A stretch of DNA of 64,000 nt from Pseudomonas sp. FEN (lineage in GTDB: Bacteria > Pseudomonadota > Gammaproteobacteria > Pseudomonadales > Pseudomonadaceae). This document shows, one piece after another, positions 45,982 to 54,880 of the stretch (the stretch's first letter is position 1; the number at the start of each line of letters is the position of its first letter). The notes under the pieces were generated by a model. That model ran no database searches. It saw nothing but the letters and a program-made list of their open reading frames with translations, and was not told the origin of the DNA. The position numbers and the translations under genes were made by a program. The stretch covers positions 1 to 64,000 of the forward strand of contig NZ_CAJFDC010000014.1 of assembly GCF_904067045.1 (NCBI RefSeq), given 5' to 3'.

Positions 45982-47004
45982 TCAGGCGACATCGCCGATA
46001 ACGATGTTATTGGCGGTGAACTTCTCGTAGTGGAAGCTGAACGGAGTCAGCCCCATGGCCTTGAAGTGCTGCCGCACCGCATCGACCATCGGTGGCGGCC
46101 CGCACAGGTAAACGTCGACGTCACCTTCGTTGAGCACCCCGGGTGCCAGATGCTGGGTCACATAACCCTGGCGCGGGTGCCGCGTCCGCGGATCGCCGAC
46201 ACAGGTGACGAAGCTGAAGTTCGGCAAGCGCGCGCAGAACCCTTGCAACGCCTCGAGCATGACCAGGTCCTGGTCCCGGGACACTCCATAGATCAGGCTG
46301 ATCGACTGCTGCTCGTTGCGCTCGGCAAGGACTTCGAGCATCGACAGAAACGGCGCGAGTCCCGTGCCTCCGGCCAGGAACAGCAGCGGCCGGGTGACCG
46401 CGCGCAGGTAGAAACTGCCCAGCGGCCCGGTCATCGACACTCTCTCTCCGGGTTGGGCGCGACCCAGCCAGCCACTCATGAGTCCGCCGGCGACCTGCTT
46501 GATCAGGAAGCTGGCCTGGCCGCTGCCGGGTAGGCTGCTGAACGAGTACGAACGAGTCTGTTCACTGCCGGGGACAGCGATATTCACGTACTGTCCCGGC
46601 AGAAAGGCCAATGTCTGGTCGAGTTCGAAGTGGACCTCAAGGGCCGCGTCGGCATGCGTAGTGATAGCGCCCAGGGTTGCGTCAAACCGCATGGTGCCAG
46701 TTTTGCAGGTACTGGACGCTACGGGCACGGCCAGCACACAGTCGCTTTCAGGGACCATCTGGCAGGTCAGCACCTGCCGCTGCTCGACTTCATCGGCGCC
46801 CAGCGCTTCGTCGAGGTAGTCTTCGCCGAGGTCGTAGGCGCCGCTTTCGCAGCGGCACTTGCAGGTGCCACAGACGCCGTCGGAGCAGTCCATGGGCAGG
46901 TTGATAGCCTGGCGAAAGGCGGCGTCGAGCACCTTTTCGCCAGCGTTGCAGTCGATGAACCGGGTGACCCCGTCCTCGAAGTTCAGGGCGATGCGATACG
47001 TCAT
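45982..47004 (-). CDS. benC: Benzoate dioxygenase reductase BenC
   Basis: A 340-residue electron-transfer protein. The N-terminal plant-type [2Fe-2S] ferredoxin has CSDGVCGTCKC and a later Cys (VLTCQ), followed by an FAD domain with RSYSFSS and an NAD domain with GGTGLAPFLSML and CGPPPMV. It passes electrons from NADH to BenAB. The ATG at 47004 follows GAGGGTGAG. Spacing of 11 bases to benB. Confidence 0.95.
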   Translation of the reverse strand: MTYRIALNFEDGVTRFIDCNAGEKVLDAAFRQAINLPMDCSDGVCGTCKCRCESGAYDLGEDYLDEALGADEVEQRQVLTCQMVPESDCVLAVPVASSTCKTGTMRFDATLGAITTHADAALEVHFELDQTLAFLPGQYVNIAVPGSEQTRSYSFSSLPGSGQASFLIKQVAGGLMSGWLGRAQPGERVSMTGPLGSFYLRAVTRPLLFLAGGTGLAPFLSMLEVLAERNEQQSISLIYGVSRDQDLVMLEALQGFCARLPNFSFVTCVGDPRTRHPRQGYVTQHLAPGVLNEGDVDVYLCGPPPMVDAVRQHFKAMGLTPFSFHYEKFTANNIVIGDVA

Positions 47005-47015
47005 GGGGCTCACCC

Positions 47016-47504
47016 TCAAATATGATAGATATCAATAACCTGGTGGATATAGTCGTTCTTGAGTATCACCTTCTTGCGGGTGATCAGCGGTTGTTCGCCG
47101 CTGACATCGAGGCGATAGAACGAGGTACCGAAGTACGAATCCGTGGTCTTGTAGCGATGACTGAGGGTGTGCCAGTTGAAGCGCAACTCGACTTCACGCG
47201 CATCGTCGGCCAGCACTTCGAGGTTGGCGATCAGGTGCACGGTGCGTGGTTGCGGCGTGCTGGCACTGGAACGCTCGGTCTTGATGCGGAACACGCGGTC
47301 TTCCAGTCCGTCGCGGTTGGGGTAATAGATCAACGAGATTTCGCGCTGCGGGTCCTCGGTGAGGCTGTCGTGGTCATCCCAGGCCGGCATCCAGAACTCC
47401 GCCCGCGGGCTATAGCATTGCAGCCATTCGTCCCATTGGCGGTCATCGAGCAAGCGGGCCTCGCGGTGGAGGAAATCCAGCAGGCGATCACGGGAAATAT
47501 TCAT
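47016..47504 (-). CDS. benB: Benzoate 1,2-dioxygenase small subunit BenB
   Basis: A 162-residue beta subunit of a ring-hydroxylating dioxygenase, beginning MNISRDRLLDFLH and containing YSPRAEFWMPAWDDHDSL and VHLIANLEV. It forms the hexamer with BenA and shapes the complex but has no redox centre. The start at 47504 overlaps the benA stop by ATGA, so it is translationally coupled. A longer frame to 47714 is an artefact of benA overlap. Confidence 0.95.
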   Translation of the reverse strand: MNISRDRLLDFLHREARLLDDRQWDEWLQCYSPRAEFWMPAWDDHDSLTEDPQREISLIYYPNRDGLEDRVFRIKTERSSASTPQPRTVHLIANLEVLADDAREVELRFNWHTLSHRYKTTDSYFGTSFYRLDVSGEQPLITRKKVILKNDYIHQVIDIYHI

Positions 47505-48877
47505 GCCCGGCCCTCCTTGTCGGTGGCGATCAAGTGCTTGCGCTCTTTCTCCAGTGCCGTGAGCAGGCTCGCGGCCCAATGCGCGTGCTGGCGCACGAAC
47601 AGCCCCTCGTCCTCGGTCTTGATGCCGCTCAGCCACGGCCGCATGCCCATCGCCCGGGCATTCTCGTCGGCCCCCTCCAGCCATTGTTTCGCCCCACGGC
47701 TGAGGTCGTTCCACAATGGGATCGAGCCCTGGTAGCCGGTCTGGCAGGAACGGAACTCCTCCAGGTCGTCGGGGGTGCCCATGCCGCTGACATTGAAGAA
47801 ATCTTCGTATTGGCGGATGCGGGTCGCGCGTTCCTCGGCGCTTTCACCCTTGGGTGCCATGCAGTAGATCGTCACCTCGGTCTTGTCGACCGCGAGCGGT
47901 CGTACCACGCGGATTTGCGTCGAGAACTGATCCATCAGGTAAACGTTGGGGTACAAGCACAGGTTGCGGGTCTGCTCGACGATGAAGTCGGCACGTGCCT
48001 GGCCCAGTCGCTCGGCCAGGGCCTCGCGGTGGGCATGTACCGGACGCACCTCCGGGTTGAGCAGCCGAGTCCAGAGCAGGATATGCCCATGCTCGAAGGC
48101 GTAGACACCGCCAAGGCTTTTCGACCAGCCATTGGCATCCACGGTGCGCGTGCCCTCGCTTTCGTAGTTGCGCCGCTGCATGGTTGCCGAATAGTTCCAG
48201 TGCACGGAACTGACGTGGTAGCCGTCGGCACCGTTCTCGATCTGCAGCTTCCAGTTGCCGTCGTAGACATAGGTCGAGCTGCCGCGCAGCACTTCCAGGC
48301 CTTCGGGGGCCTGATCGACCATCTGGTCGATGATGACCCGGGTTTCCCCCAGGTAATCGCTCAACGCCGGGACCTGTTCCGAAAGGCTGCCGAAGAGGAA
48401 CCCGCGATAGTTCTCGAAGCGCCCCAGGCGCCGCAGGTCATGGGAACCGTCGCAATCGAAGCTGTCGGGGTAGGCGCCGGTCTTGCCATCCTTGACCTTG
48501 AGCAGCTTGCCGGCGTTGCTGAAGGTCCAGCCATGGAACGGGCAGGTGAACGAGCCTTTGTTGCCTTGCTTGTGTCGACAGAGCATGGCGCCACGGTGGG
48601 CGCAGGCGTTCACCAGGCCATGCAGCAGACCCTGCTTGTCACGGGTGATCACCACCGGCTGGCGGCCGATGAAGGTGGTGAAATAGTCGTTGATCTCCGG
48701 GACCTGGCTTTCATGGGCCAGGTAGACCCAGCCACCTTCGAAAATGTGTTTCATCTCCAGCGAGAACAGCTCGGTGTCGGTGAAGATATCGCGGCGGCAA
48801 CGGAAAAGTCCGTTAGTGGGGTCTTCCTGAACGGACTCGCTGATCTGGCGCGCGAGTCGGTCGAGTGTGTCGGTCAT
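47501..48877 (-). CDS. benA: Benzoate 1,2-dioxygenase large subunit BenA
   Basis: A 458-residue catalytic subunit that turns benzoate into cis-1,2-dihydroxycyclohexadiene carboxylate. The Rieske centre shows CAHRGAMLC and CPFHGWTF, and the mononuclear iron site shows NGADGYHVSSVHW. First gene of the operon, 85 bases after benR on the same strand, with the BenR-type operator between them. Confidence 0.96.
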   Translation of the reverse strand: MTDTLDRLARQISESVQEDPTNGLFRCRRDIFTDTELFSLEMKHIFEGGWVYLAHESQVPEINDYFTTFIGRQPVVITRDKQGLLHGLVNACAHRGAMLCRHKQGNKGSFTCPFHGWTFSNAGKLLKVKDGKTGAYPDSFDCDGSHDLRRLGRFENYRGFLFGSLSEQVPALSDYLGETRVIIDQMVDQAPEGLEVLRGSSTYVYDGNWKLQIENGADGYHVSSVHWNYSATMQRRNYESEGTRTVDANGWSKSLGGVYAFEHGHILLWTRLLNPEVRPVHAHREALAERLGQARADFIVEQTRNLCLYPNVYLMDQFSTQIRVVRPLAVDKTEVTIYCMAPKGESAEERATRIRQYEDFFNVSGMGTPDDLEEFRSCQTGYQGSIPLWNDLSRGAKQWLEGADENARAMGMRPWLSGIKTEDEGLFVRQHAHWAASLLTALEKERKHLIATDKEGRA

Positions 48878-48942
48878 GGGCTGGGCCCTCCATTGTTCTT
48901 GTCTCAGGCGCCCTCACCTTATGCCCGCCCCGCCCTCGACAA

Positions 48943-48957
48943 TATCCGCCCCCTGCA
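48943..48957 (-). promoter_or_regulatory. BenR/XylS-type operator half-site
   Basis: On the minus strand TGCAGGGGGCGGATA is an exact match to the XylS/BenR consensus TGCA-N6-GGNTA. It lies between benR and benA, followed about 20 bases on by CATAAGG, a possible -10. A second copy of the half-site is not evident. Confidence 0.65.
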
Positions 48958-48962
48958 AATCG

Positions 48963-49931
48963 CTATCCCGTGAGCGCAACGGCCTCCTGCCGGCGGCGCC
49001 AGGTGTGCGAGGGCAATTCACCGAAGCGCTTGCGGTAGGCCTCGGAAAAGCGCCCCAGATGCAGGAAACCATGATCCAGGGCCACTTCGGTGATGCTCCG
49101 CGCGCCTGGCAACTGCAACACCGCATGCACCCGCTCCAGCTTGCGCTGACGCACATAATCGCGGGGCGAAAGGCCGACATGCCGTTCGAACAGCAAATAC
49201 AGGGAACGCTCGCTGACCCGCGCCACTTCACGCAACTGCGCAATGCCGATCTCATCGCGCAGATGCGCCTCGATAAACTGGCGTACCGCTTCGAAGCCAC
49301 CGGTGTCCACGACCTCGGGGCGGACTTGCCGCACATTGTTCGCCAGCAGGGCCAGCAGCTTGCTGGCGACGATCCGCTCGTACAGCGCCTGAACCTCGGG
49401 CGTCGCGCGGTTCTCGGCCTCATGGCAGACCAGCGCGAGCAGTTGTACAAAGCCGTCCAGCCCGGCCAGGTCGCGGCACTCGCTATCGAAGCGGATACCC
49501 TGGCGCGGGAGCAGCCAGTGCTGAGCCAGGCAGGCATTTTCCAGCAGGCGCATCGGCAGCTTGACGATGAACTTCTCGCAATCGGCCGAATACGTCAGGT
49601 CCACCGGATCATCCGGGTTGATCAGCAGGACCTCGCCAGGCCGATAGATCCGTTCCTCGCCCCGGGAGCTCGAGCGGCAATGCCCGCTCAGCAGGATTTG
49701 CAGGTGATAGATGCTTTCCAGGGCCGGCGACATCACCCGCACCCGGGCGCCGTAACTGATACGACAGAGGTCGAGAGTGGAAAAGGTGCGGTGCTTGATG
49801 CTCGCCTGCGCGCGCGCCTGGGGCGGCAGGCGAATGCAATGGTTGCCGACATGCTGGTTGACATATTCGGAGACGGCATGGGGATCGGCCTGCTCGTAGA
49901 TCCGACTGCGCTCACTCAACAGGTTCGTCAT
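48963..49931 (-). CDS. benR: AraC/XylS-family benzoate regulator BenR
   Basis: A 322-residue activator. The C-terminal AraC DNA-binding domain has two helix-turn-helix units (IAQLREVARVSERSLYLLFERHVGLSP and ITEVALDHGFLHLGRFSEAYRKRFGELP) and the N-terminal part senses benzoate. It is directly upstream of benA on the same strand. The ATG at 49931 is preferred over 50000 because of the usual MTNLLSERS start. Confidence 0.9.
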   Translation of the reverse strand: MTNLLSERSRIYEQADPHAVSEYVNQHVGNHCIRLPPQARAQASIKHRTFSTLDLCRISYGARVRVMSPALESIYHLQILLSGHCRSSSRGEERIYRPGEVLLINPDDPVDLTYSADCEKFIVKLPMRLLENACLAQHWLLPRQGIRFDSECRDLAGLDGFVQLLALVCHEAENRATPEVQALYERIVASKLLALLANNVRQVRPEVVDTGGFEAVRQFIEAHLRDEIGIAQLREVARVSERSLYLLFERHVGLSPRDYVRQRKLERVHAVLQLPGARSITEVALDHGFLHLGRFSEAYRKRFGELPSHTWRRRQEAVALTG

Positions 49932-50030
49932 GGGATAAGCCTCTCTTGTTGTTCGATCAAGGCTGGCGTAACGACAAAAGTCCCGTGAGCAAATACCCAC
50001 GGGACTCGCGACGCCGGTGCACGCCGGGTA

Positions 50031-50936
50031 TCAGGCTTCGAGCGCCCTCACCCGTTCACGTCGGTCCTGCTCCTTGGCGGCGGCGGTCGACTGCAATGTG
50101 AAATCGAAATCGATCTCGGCATGTCGCCCGTTGGCATCATCCTTGAAGACGATTTCAGCAATCAGTTCGTCGCGGGTGGCATAGGCGAAGTCATCGTGCA
50201 GGTACCGATCGCCAGCCAGGTTGATCTGCGTGGTCAGGTGCCGATGACCGGGGGCGGAAATGAAGAAGTGGATATGCGCCGGGCGTTGGCCGTGCCGGCC
50301 CAACTGGTCGAGCAACTGCTGGGTCGGACCATCGGGCGGGCAGCCGTAGCCGGAGGGCACGATGCTCTGGAAGCGAAAGCGACCTTCGGCGTCCGTGCGG
50401 ATGCGGCGGCGCAGGTTGAATTCGGACTGGGTGGGATCGAAGTACGAATAGGTGCCACCGGTGTTGGCGTGCCACACATCGACGAGCGCATGGGCCAGCG
50501 GCTTGCCCTCCAGATCGCGGACCTGGCCGCGCATGAACAGCACGGTGCCTGGATCGCGGCCGTCATCGAGCCTGGCTTCGCGCTCGCAAAGTGGCGCCCC
50601 GGCGACATACAGCGGCCCTTCGATGGTCCGCGGGGTGCCGCCGACATGCCCGGCCTGCTCGTCTTCGGCGTCCAGCAACAGGTCGAGATAATGTTCCAGG
50701 CCCAGGCCGGCGACGAGCAGACCGGCCTCCTGGCGGCTGCCCAGTTCGTTCAGGTAGTTCACCGCCTTCCAGAACTCTTCCGGCGAGATTTGCAGGTCTT
50801 CGATCAGGCGGATGCTGTCGGTCAACACCCGATGGACAATCTGCTTCACCCGCGGGCTGCCAGTTGGCTGGTCAAGGCCGGCGGCGCCTGCGAAGAAATC
50901 CTGGACTTCGGCAGTTTGGGAGATATGAACGGTCAT
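50031..50936 (-). CDS. catA: Catechol 1,2-dioxygenase
   Basis: A 301-residue intradiol dioxygenase that opens catechol to cis,cis-muconate. The Fe(III) ligands are visible: Tyr in GTYSYFD and in PSGYGCP, and the His pair in RPAHIHFFISAPGH. Start at 50936 (MTVHISQT). It is the last gene of catBCA. Confidence 0.95.
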   Translation of the reverse strand: MTVHISQTAEVQDFFAGAAGLDQPTGSPRVKQIVHRVLTDSIRLIEDLQISPEEFWKAVNYLNELGSRQEAGLLVAGLGLEHYLDLLLDAEDEQAGHVGGTPRTIEGPLYVAGAPLCEREARLDDGRDPGTVLFMRGQVRDLEGKPLAHALVDVWHANTGGTYSYFDPTQSEFNLRRRIRTDAEGRFRFQSIVPSGYGCPPDGPTQQLLDQLGRHGQRPAHIHFFISAPGHRHLTTQINLAGDRYLHDDFAYATRDELIAEIVFKDDANGRHAEIDFDFTLQSTAAAKEQDRRERVRALEA

Positions 50937-50989
50937 GCTGGTGTTCCTCATCATTGTTCTTGTGGATGCAAACGTTGGAAAGTTCGAAC

Positions 50990-51280
50990 TCAGCGGTCGT
51001 CGGCATGGACCGAAGAGGGATGCCTGCACAGCGCCATGATTTCAATGTCCATATAGGGGTAAAGCGGCAGTTGCATCAGGGTATCGTGCAGGGCCTGGGC
51101 ATCCGGCACGTCGAATACACTGACATTGGCATACAGCCCGGCAATGCGCCAAAGATGGCGCCAGGTACCTTGTCGTTGCAGGCTCTGGGCCAGCTCGCGC
51201 TCCTCGGCCTTGAGCTGCGCGGCCTGTTCGGCCGGCATGTCGCTGGGCAGTTTGACGGTCATGCGCACGTGAAAAAGCAT
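50990..51280 (-). CDS. catC: Muconolactone delta-isomerase
   Basis: A 96-residue small enzyme beginning MLFHVRMTVKLP, the family start, and containing LPLYPYMDIEI. It isomerises muconolactone to 3-oxoadipate enol-lactone. Start at 51280; the upstream frame is spurious. It lies between catB and catA. Confidence 0.95.
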   Translation of the reverse strand: MLFHVRMTVKLPSDMPAEQAAQLKAEERELAQSLQRQGTWRHLWRIAGLYANVSVFDVPDAQALHDTLMQLPLYPYMDIEIMALCRHPSSVHADDR

Positions 51281-51308
51281 GGTCTGGATGTCCTCTCGGT
51301 TCAACGAA

Positions 51309-52430
51309 TCAATGGCGGGCAAAGCGCGCCAGGCGCTTTTCATCGAGTTCCAGTCCCAGTCCGGGCGCACGCGGGATCAGCAACTGGAAATCACGATAGA
51401 TCGGCGGTTCGCACAGAATGTCTTCGGTCAGCAGCAACGGGCCGAACAATTCGGTATGCCACTCCAGCTTGTCGAGGGTGGCAAAGGCGTGCGCGGCCGC
51501 CAGGGTGCCGATACTGCCCTCGAGCATGGTTCCGCCGTACAGGCCGATGCCCGCCGCCTCGGCAATCGCGGCGGTACGCAACACCGCGCGTGGGCCACCG
51601 GTCTTGGCGATCTTCAAGGCGAAAATGCTCGCGGCGCCCATTTGCGCCAGGGCAAAGCTGTCCTGCACCGACTCGATGGCTTCATCGGCCATCAGCGGGA
51701 TCGGGCTGTGAGCACTCAGGCGCACCATGCCGGCCCGGTCATGCCGCGACAGCGGTTGTTCGATCAGTTCGACCCCGGCATCGGCCAGTTGGCGACAGGC
51801 GTGCACCGCCACGGCTTCGCTCCAGGCCTGGTTGATATCCACGCGAACGCTGGCGCGCTCGCCCAGGGCGCGCTTGATCGCGGCGACATGGGCAATGTCG
51901 CGAGCCGGCTCACCGGCGCCGATCTTGAGTTTGAAATGACGATGGCGGCGCAAGTCGAGCATGCGCTCGGCTTCCTCGATGTCCTTGGCGGTGTCACCGC
52001 TGGCCAGGGTCCAGGCCACTTCCACGCCGTCACGCAGACGGCCACCGAGCAGTTCGGCCAGCGGCAGGCCCAGGCGCTTGCCCTGGGCATCGAGCAAGGC
52101 GGTTTCCACCGCCGAGCGGGCGAAGGTGTTAGCGCGGATGGCGCGGTCGACCCGCTGCATGGCGGCATTCACATTGCCGGCCTCCTGGCCGATCAGCAGT
52201 GGCGCGAACCAGGTATCGAGGTTGACCTTGATGCTTTCCGGGCTTTCCCCGGCGTACGCCAGGCCGCCAATGGTGGTGGCCTCACCGATGCCGACGATGC
52301 CGTCGCTGCAACGGATACGCAGAATGACCAGCGTCTGGCCATGCATGGTGTGCATCGCCAGCTTGTGCGGGCGGATGGTGGGCAGATCGACAATCTGGGT
52401 ATCGAAGTGTTCGATAGTTACAGCGCTCAT
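51309..52430 (-). CDS. catB: Muconate cycloisomerase
   Basis: A 373-residue enolase-superfamily enzyme that lactonises cis,cis-muconate. It has FKLKIGAG (the KxK base), VDINQAW, IEQPL and MADEAIES (metal acids), and LKIAKTGG. Start at 52430 (MSAVTIEHF). First gene of catBCA, divergent from catR. Confidence 0.95.
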   Translation of the reverse strand: MSAVTIEHFDTQIVDLPTIRPHKLAMHTMHGQTLVILRIRCSDGIVGIGEATTIGGLAYAGESPESIKVNLDTWFAPLLIGQEAGNVNAAMQRVDRAIRANTFARSAVETALLDAQGKRLGLPLAELLGGRLRDGVEVAWTLASGDTAKDIEEAERMLDLRRHRHFKLKIGAGEPARDIAHVAAIKRALGERASVRVDINQAWSEAVAVHACRQLADAGVELIEQPLSRHDRAGMVRLSAHSPIPLMADEAIESVQDSFALAQMGAASIFALKIAKTGGPRAVLRTAAIAEAAGIGLYGGTMLEGSIGTLAAAHAFATLDKLEWHTELFGPLLLTEDILCEPPIYRDFQLLIPRAPGLGLELDEKRLARFARH

Positions 52431-52532
52431 GGCGTATCCGTCTACGTGTTGTTTGTCTTCAGGCCAAGATTGACTCGCCGGAAGGTGACGGTCCAATATT
52501 GAATTAGTCTCGCTTCATACCCAGGAGGTATC
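52431..52532. promoter_or_regulatory. catR-catB divergent promoter region
   Basis: The 102-base spacer holds both promoters and, by analogy with other cat operons, the CatR recognition and activation sites that respond to cis,cis-muconate. A strong AGGAGGT precedes the catR GTG. Exact operator bases are not assigned. Confidence 0.5.
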
Positions 52533-53405
52533 GTGGAGCTTCGTCATTTGCGTTATTTCAAGGTGCTCGCCCAGACCTTGAATTTCACCCGCGCGGCCGA
52601 GCAGTTGAACATCGCCCAGCCACCCCTCAGCCGGCAGATCCAACAATTGGAGGAAGAGTTGGGAGTCCCGCTGCTGGAACGCTCGCGGCCATTGCGCCTG
52701 ACCGAGGCCGGGCGATTTTTCCAGGAACATTCCAGCCAGTTGCTCGAACAGCTCGAACGGGTCTGCACCGATACCCGGCGCGTCGCCGCTGGTCGCAAGC
52801 GCTGGCTGGGCATCGGCTTTGCACCGTCGACCCTGTACGGTGCCCTGCCCGACCTGATCCGCCGCCTGCGCAGTTTCGGCGATATCGAACTGGGTCTGTC
52901 GGAGCTGATCACCCTGCAGCAGCTGGAAGCCTTGAAAAGTGGACGTATCGATATCGGTTTCGGTCGGATGCTGTTCGATGACCCGGCCATCGTGCAGAAA
53001 GTCCTCAGGCAAGACCCCCTGGTCGCGGCCTTGCCGGCCGGACATCCGCTGCTCGGGCGGGCGGTCAGCCTGGAGGAGCTGGCCGCGCAGCCGTTTATCC
53101 TCTACCCGGCCAGCCCGCGTCCCAGTTATGCCGACCACGTCCTGGGGGTATTCGCCGGACATGGCCTGAGCATCCACGTGGCGCAGATGGCCAATGAACT
53201 GCAGACCACCATCGGCCTGGTGGCGGCCGGGGTCGGCATTGCCCTGGTGCCCGCATCGGTACAGCGCTTGCACCGGGATGACATCGGCTATACATCATTG
53301 CAGGACAGCAGCATCACCTCGCCGATCGTGGTCAGTTACCGGGCCGGCGACGTATCGGAGGTGTTGCAGCGCTGCCTGCAATTGCTGACCGGTCATGACG
53401 CGTAG
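52533..53405 (+). CDS. catR: LysR-family regulator CatR
   Basis: A 290-residue LysR-type activator. The N-terminal helix-turn-helix is clear (LRYFKVLAQTLNFTRAAEQL then QPPLSRQIQQLEEELG) and the rest is the inducer-binding domain. It activates catBCA in response to muconate. GTG start with a strong ribosome-binding site. Confidence 0.93.
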   Translation: MELRHLRYFKVLAQTLNFTRAAEQLNIAQPPLSRQIQQLEEELGVPLLERSRPLRLTEAGRFFQEHSSQLLEQLERVCTDTRRVAAGRKRWLGIGFAPSTLYGALPDLIRRLRSFGDIELGLSELITLQQLEALKSGRIDIGFGRMLFDDPAIVQKVLRQDPLVAALPAGHPLLGRAVSLEELAAQPFILYPASPRPSYADHVLGVFAGHGLSIHVAQMANELQTTIGLVAAGVGIALVPASVQRLHRDDIGYTSLQDSSITSPIVVSYRAGDVSEVLQRCLQLLTGHDA

Positions 53406-53439
53406 CGGCGAGGCTGTGGGAACAAGGCCAACCAGGGGA

Positions 53440-54738
53440 TTAGCGTTTTTCCCCGCCAAGCACTTCGCATAAACGACTCATGCACACCGAACCCACCACC
53501 GCCAGGATGATCGGCACCAGGAAGTCGTGATCGATCCGGGTGAACTCCGCCACCAATACAATGGCGGTGATCGGCATGGCCATGGACGCCGCCAGGAACG
53601 CCGCCGCGCCGACGATGGCGAAGGCTCCCAGTTCCACACCGGGCCAGGCCAGGTTCCATAATCCGCCCAGGAGAATCGCCATCAACGCTCCGATCGCCAG
53701 GGCGGGCGTCAGCAACCCGCCTTCGGCTCCCGCGCGCAAGCTGCTGCTGGTGACCAGCACCTTGGCCAGCAACAAGGCGGCCGCGAGGCCCAGGCTCAGC
53801 TCATTGTCAAAGCCCAACTGCGCCGGTCCCTTGCCGTTGCCCAACACTTGCGGCAGGTAGACCGCCAAGCAGCCGATCAGGGTGAAGTTGATCAAGGACA
53901 ATATCGGCAGCCGCAAGCCGCGAGCGGCCTTGATCCGCGCACGCCCCGTCAAGCGCACGAAGCCATAGGCGGCAAGGCCGAAGAATGGCCCGGCAATCAG
54001 CGACCAGGCGAGCAGCCCGGGTGTCAGCGCCAGGCTCGGTATTACGTATTGCACCTGTGCTCCCAAGCCGATCCAGGCGACGGCGGCGCCAATGGCCGAC
54101 GTCGCCAGGGCCATGAGCGCCGCCGGCCAGCTGAAAACCCCCAGCAGCCCTTCCAGGACAAATACCGCGCCTCCCAACGGCACGTTATAGACCGCCGCCA
54201 AGCCGGCCCCTGCCCCACAGGCAATCAGCAATCGGTGGTTCTCCGGGGCCAGTTGCGCCTTGCGCGATAACCAGGCCCCCACCAAGGCACCGACCTCGCG
54301 CGGAGCGACTTCCCGGCCCAGCGGTGAACCCAGGCCCACCGTGACGATCTGCAGAAGCGCATGGCACAAGGTGGTCCGAGGGGGCATTGCGGGGCCCTCG
54401 GGCGAGACGGCTTTGCGGATGCCGACCAGCGGCCGGCCGAAGCGGTAGATGGCCCACCAGCCCAGACCCGCGACCACGCCGCACAGCACCAACACCAGGA
54501 TCCGCCGCGAGGTCGAGGCGCTGCTTACGCCGATCAGGAAACTTTCATGGCTGGTGAGGCTGTCCTGACCGTAGCCATAGGCCAAGTGCTGGACGGCATG
54601 CAGCAGCATCGCCAGCAGCGTGCCGCCCAGGCCGGCACCGACACCGGTCAGGATCACCACCAGGGCAAGGACGAATAAGGCACGGAACCGGGAGCGAGCG
54701 TTGACTGCGGTGGATAGCGCTGGTTCCGGCAAAGCCAT
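53440..54738 (-). CDS. ClC-family chloride channel or antiporter
   Basis: A 432-residue membrane protein with about ten helices. Family motifs are visible: GSPLGREVAPREVGALVGAW (in place of GREGP), AAVYNVPLGGAVFVLE and EGGLLTPALAIGAL (GxFxP-like). A Glu sits in GREVAP at the gating position, which would suit H+/Cl- exchange. It is convergent with catR and not linked to it in function. Confidence 0.88.
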   Translation of the reverse strand: MALPEPALSTAVNARSRFRALFVLALVVILTGVGAGLGGTLLAMLLHAVQHLAYGYGQDSLTSHESFLIGVSSASTSRRILVLVLCGVVAGLGWWAIYRFGRPLVGIRKAVSPEGPAMPPRTTLCHALLQIVTVGLGSPLGREVAPREVGALVGAWLSRKAQLAPENHRLLIACGAGAGLAAVYNVPLGGAVFVLEGLLGVFSWPAALMALATSAIGAAVAWIGLGAQVQYVIPSLALTPGLLAWSLIAGPFFGLAAYGFVRLTGRARIKAARGLRLPILSLINFTLIGCLAVYLPQVLGNGKGPAQLGFDNELSLGLAAALLLAKVLVTSSSLRAGAEGGLLTPALAIGALMAILLGGLWNLAWPGVELGAFAIVGAAAFLAASMAMPITAIVLVAEFTRIDHDFLVPIILAVVGSVCMSRLCEVLGGEKR

Positions 54739-54880
54739 TCGAATCTCCGCAAGGTCAGGTGCACGACGACCGGATGGCCGCGCGCCGAGCGTGATTATGT
54801 CGCCTGCGGCGCAATCTGCACATCCCGCCCCCGCGGCCTCTGGACTTCATCTGCGCCTGCCCGGTGGATTGAACCGGCCA

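Noticed and set aside
47534..48973. 479-codon plus-strand frame opposite benA
   Set aside because: It is antisense to the Rieske dioxygenase gene and has no start signal or family match.
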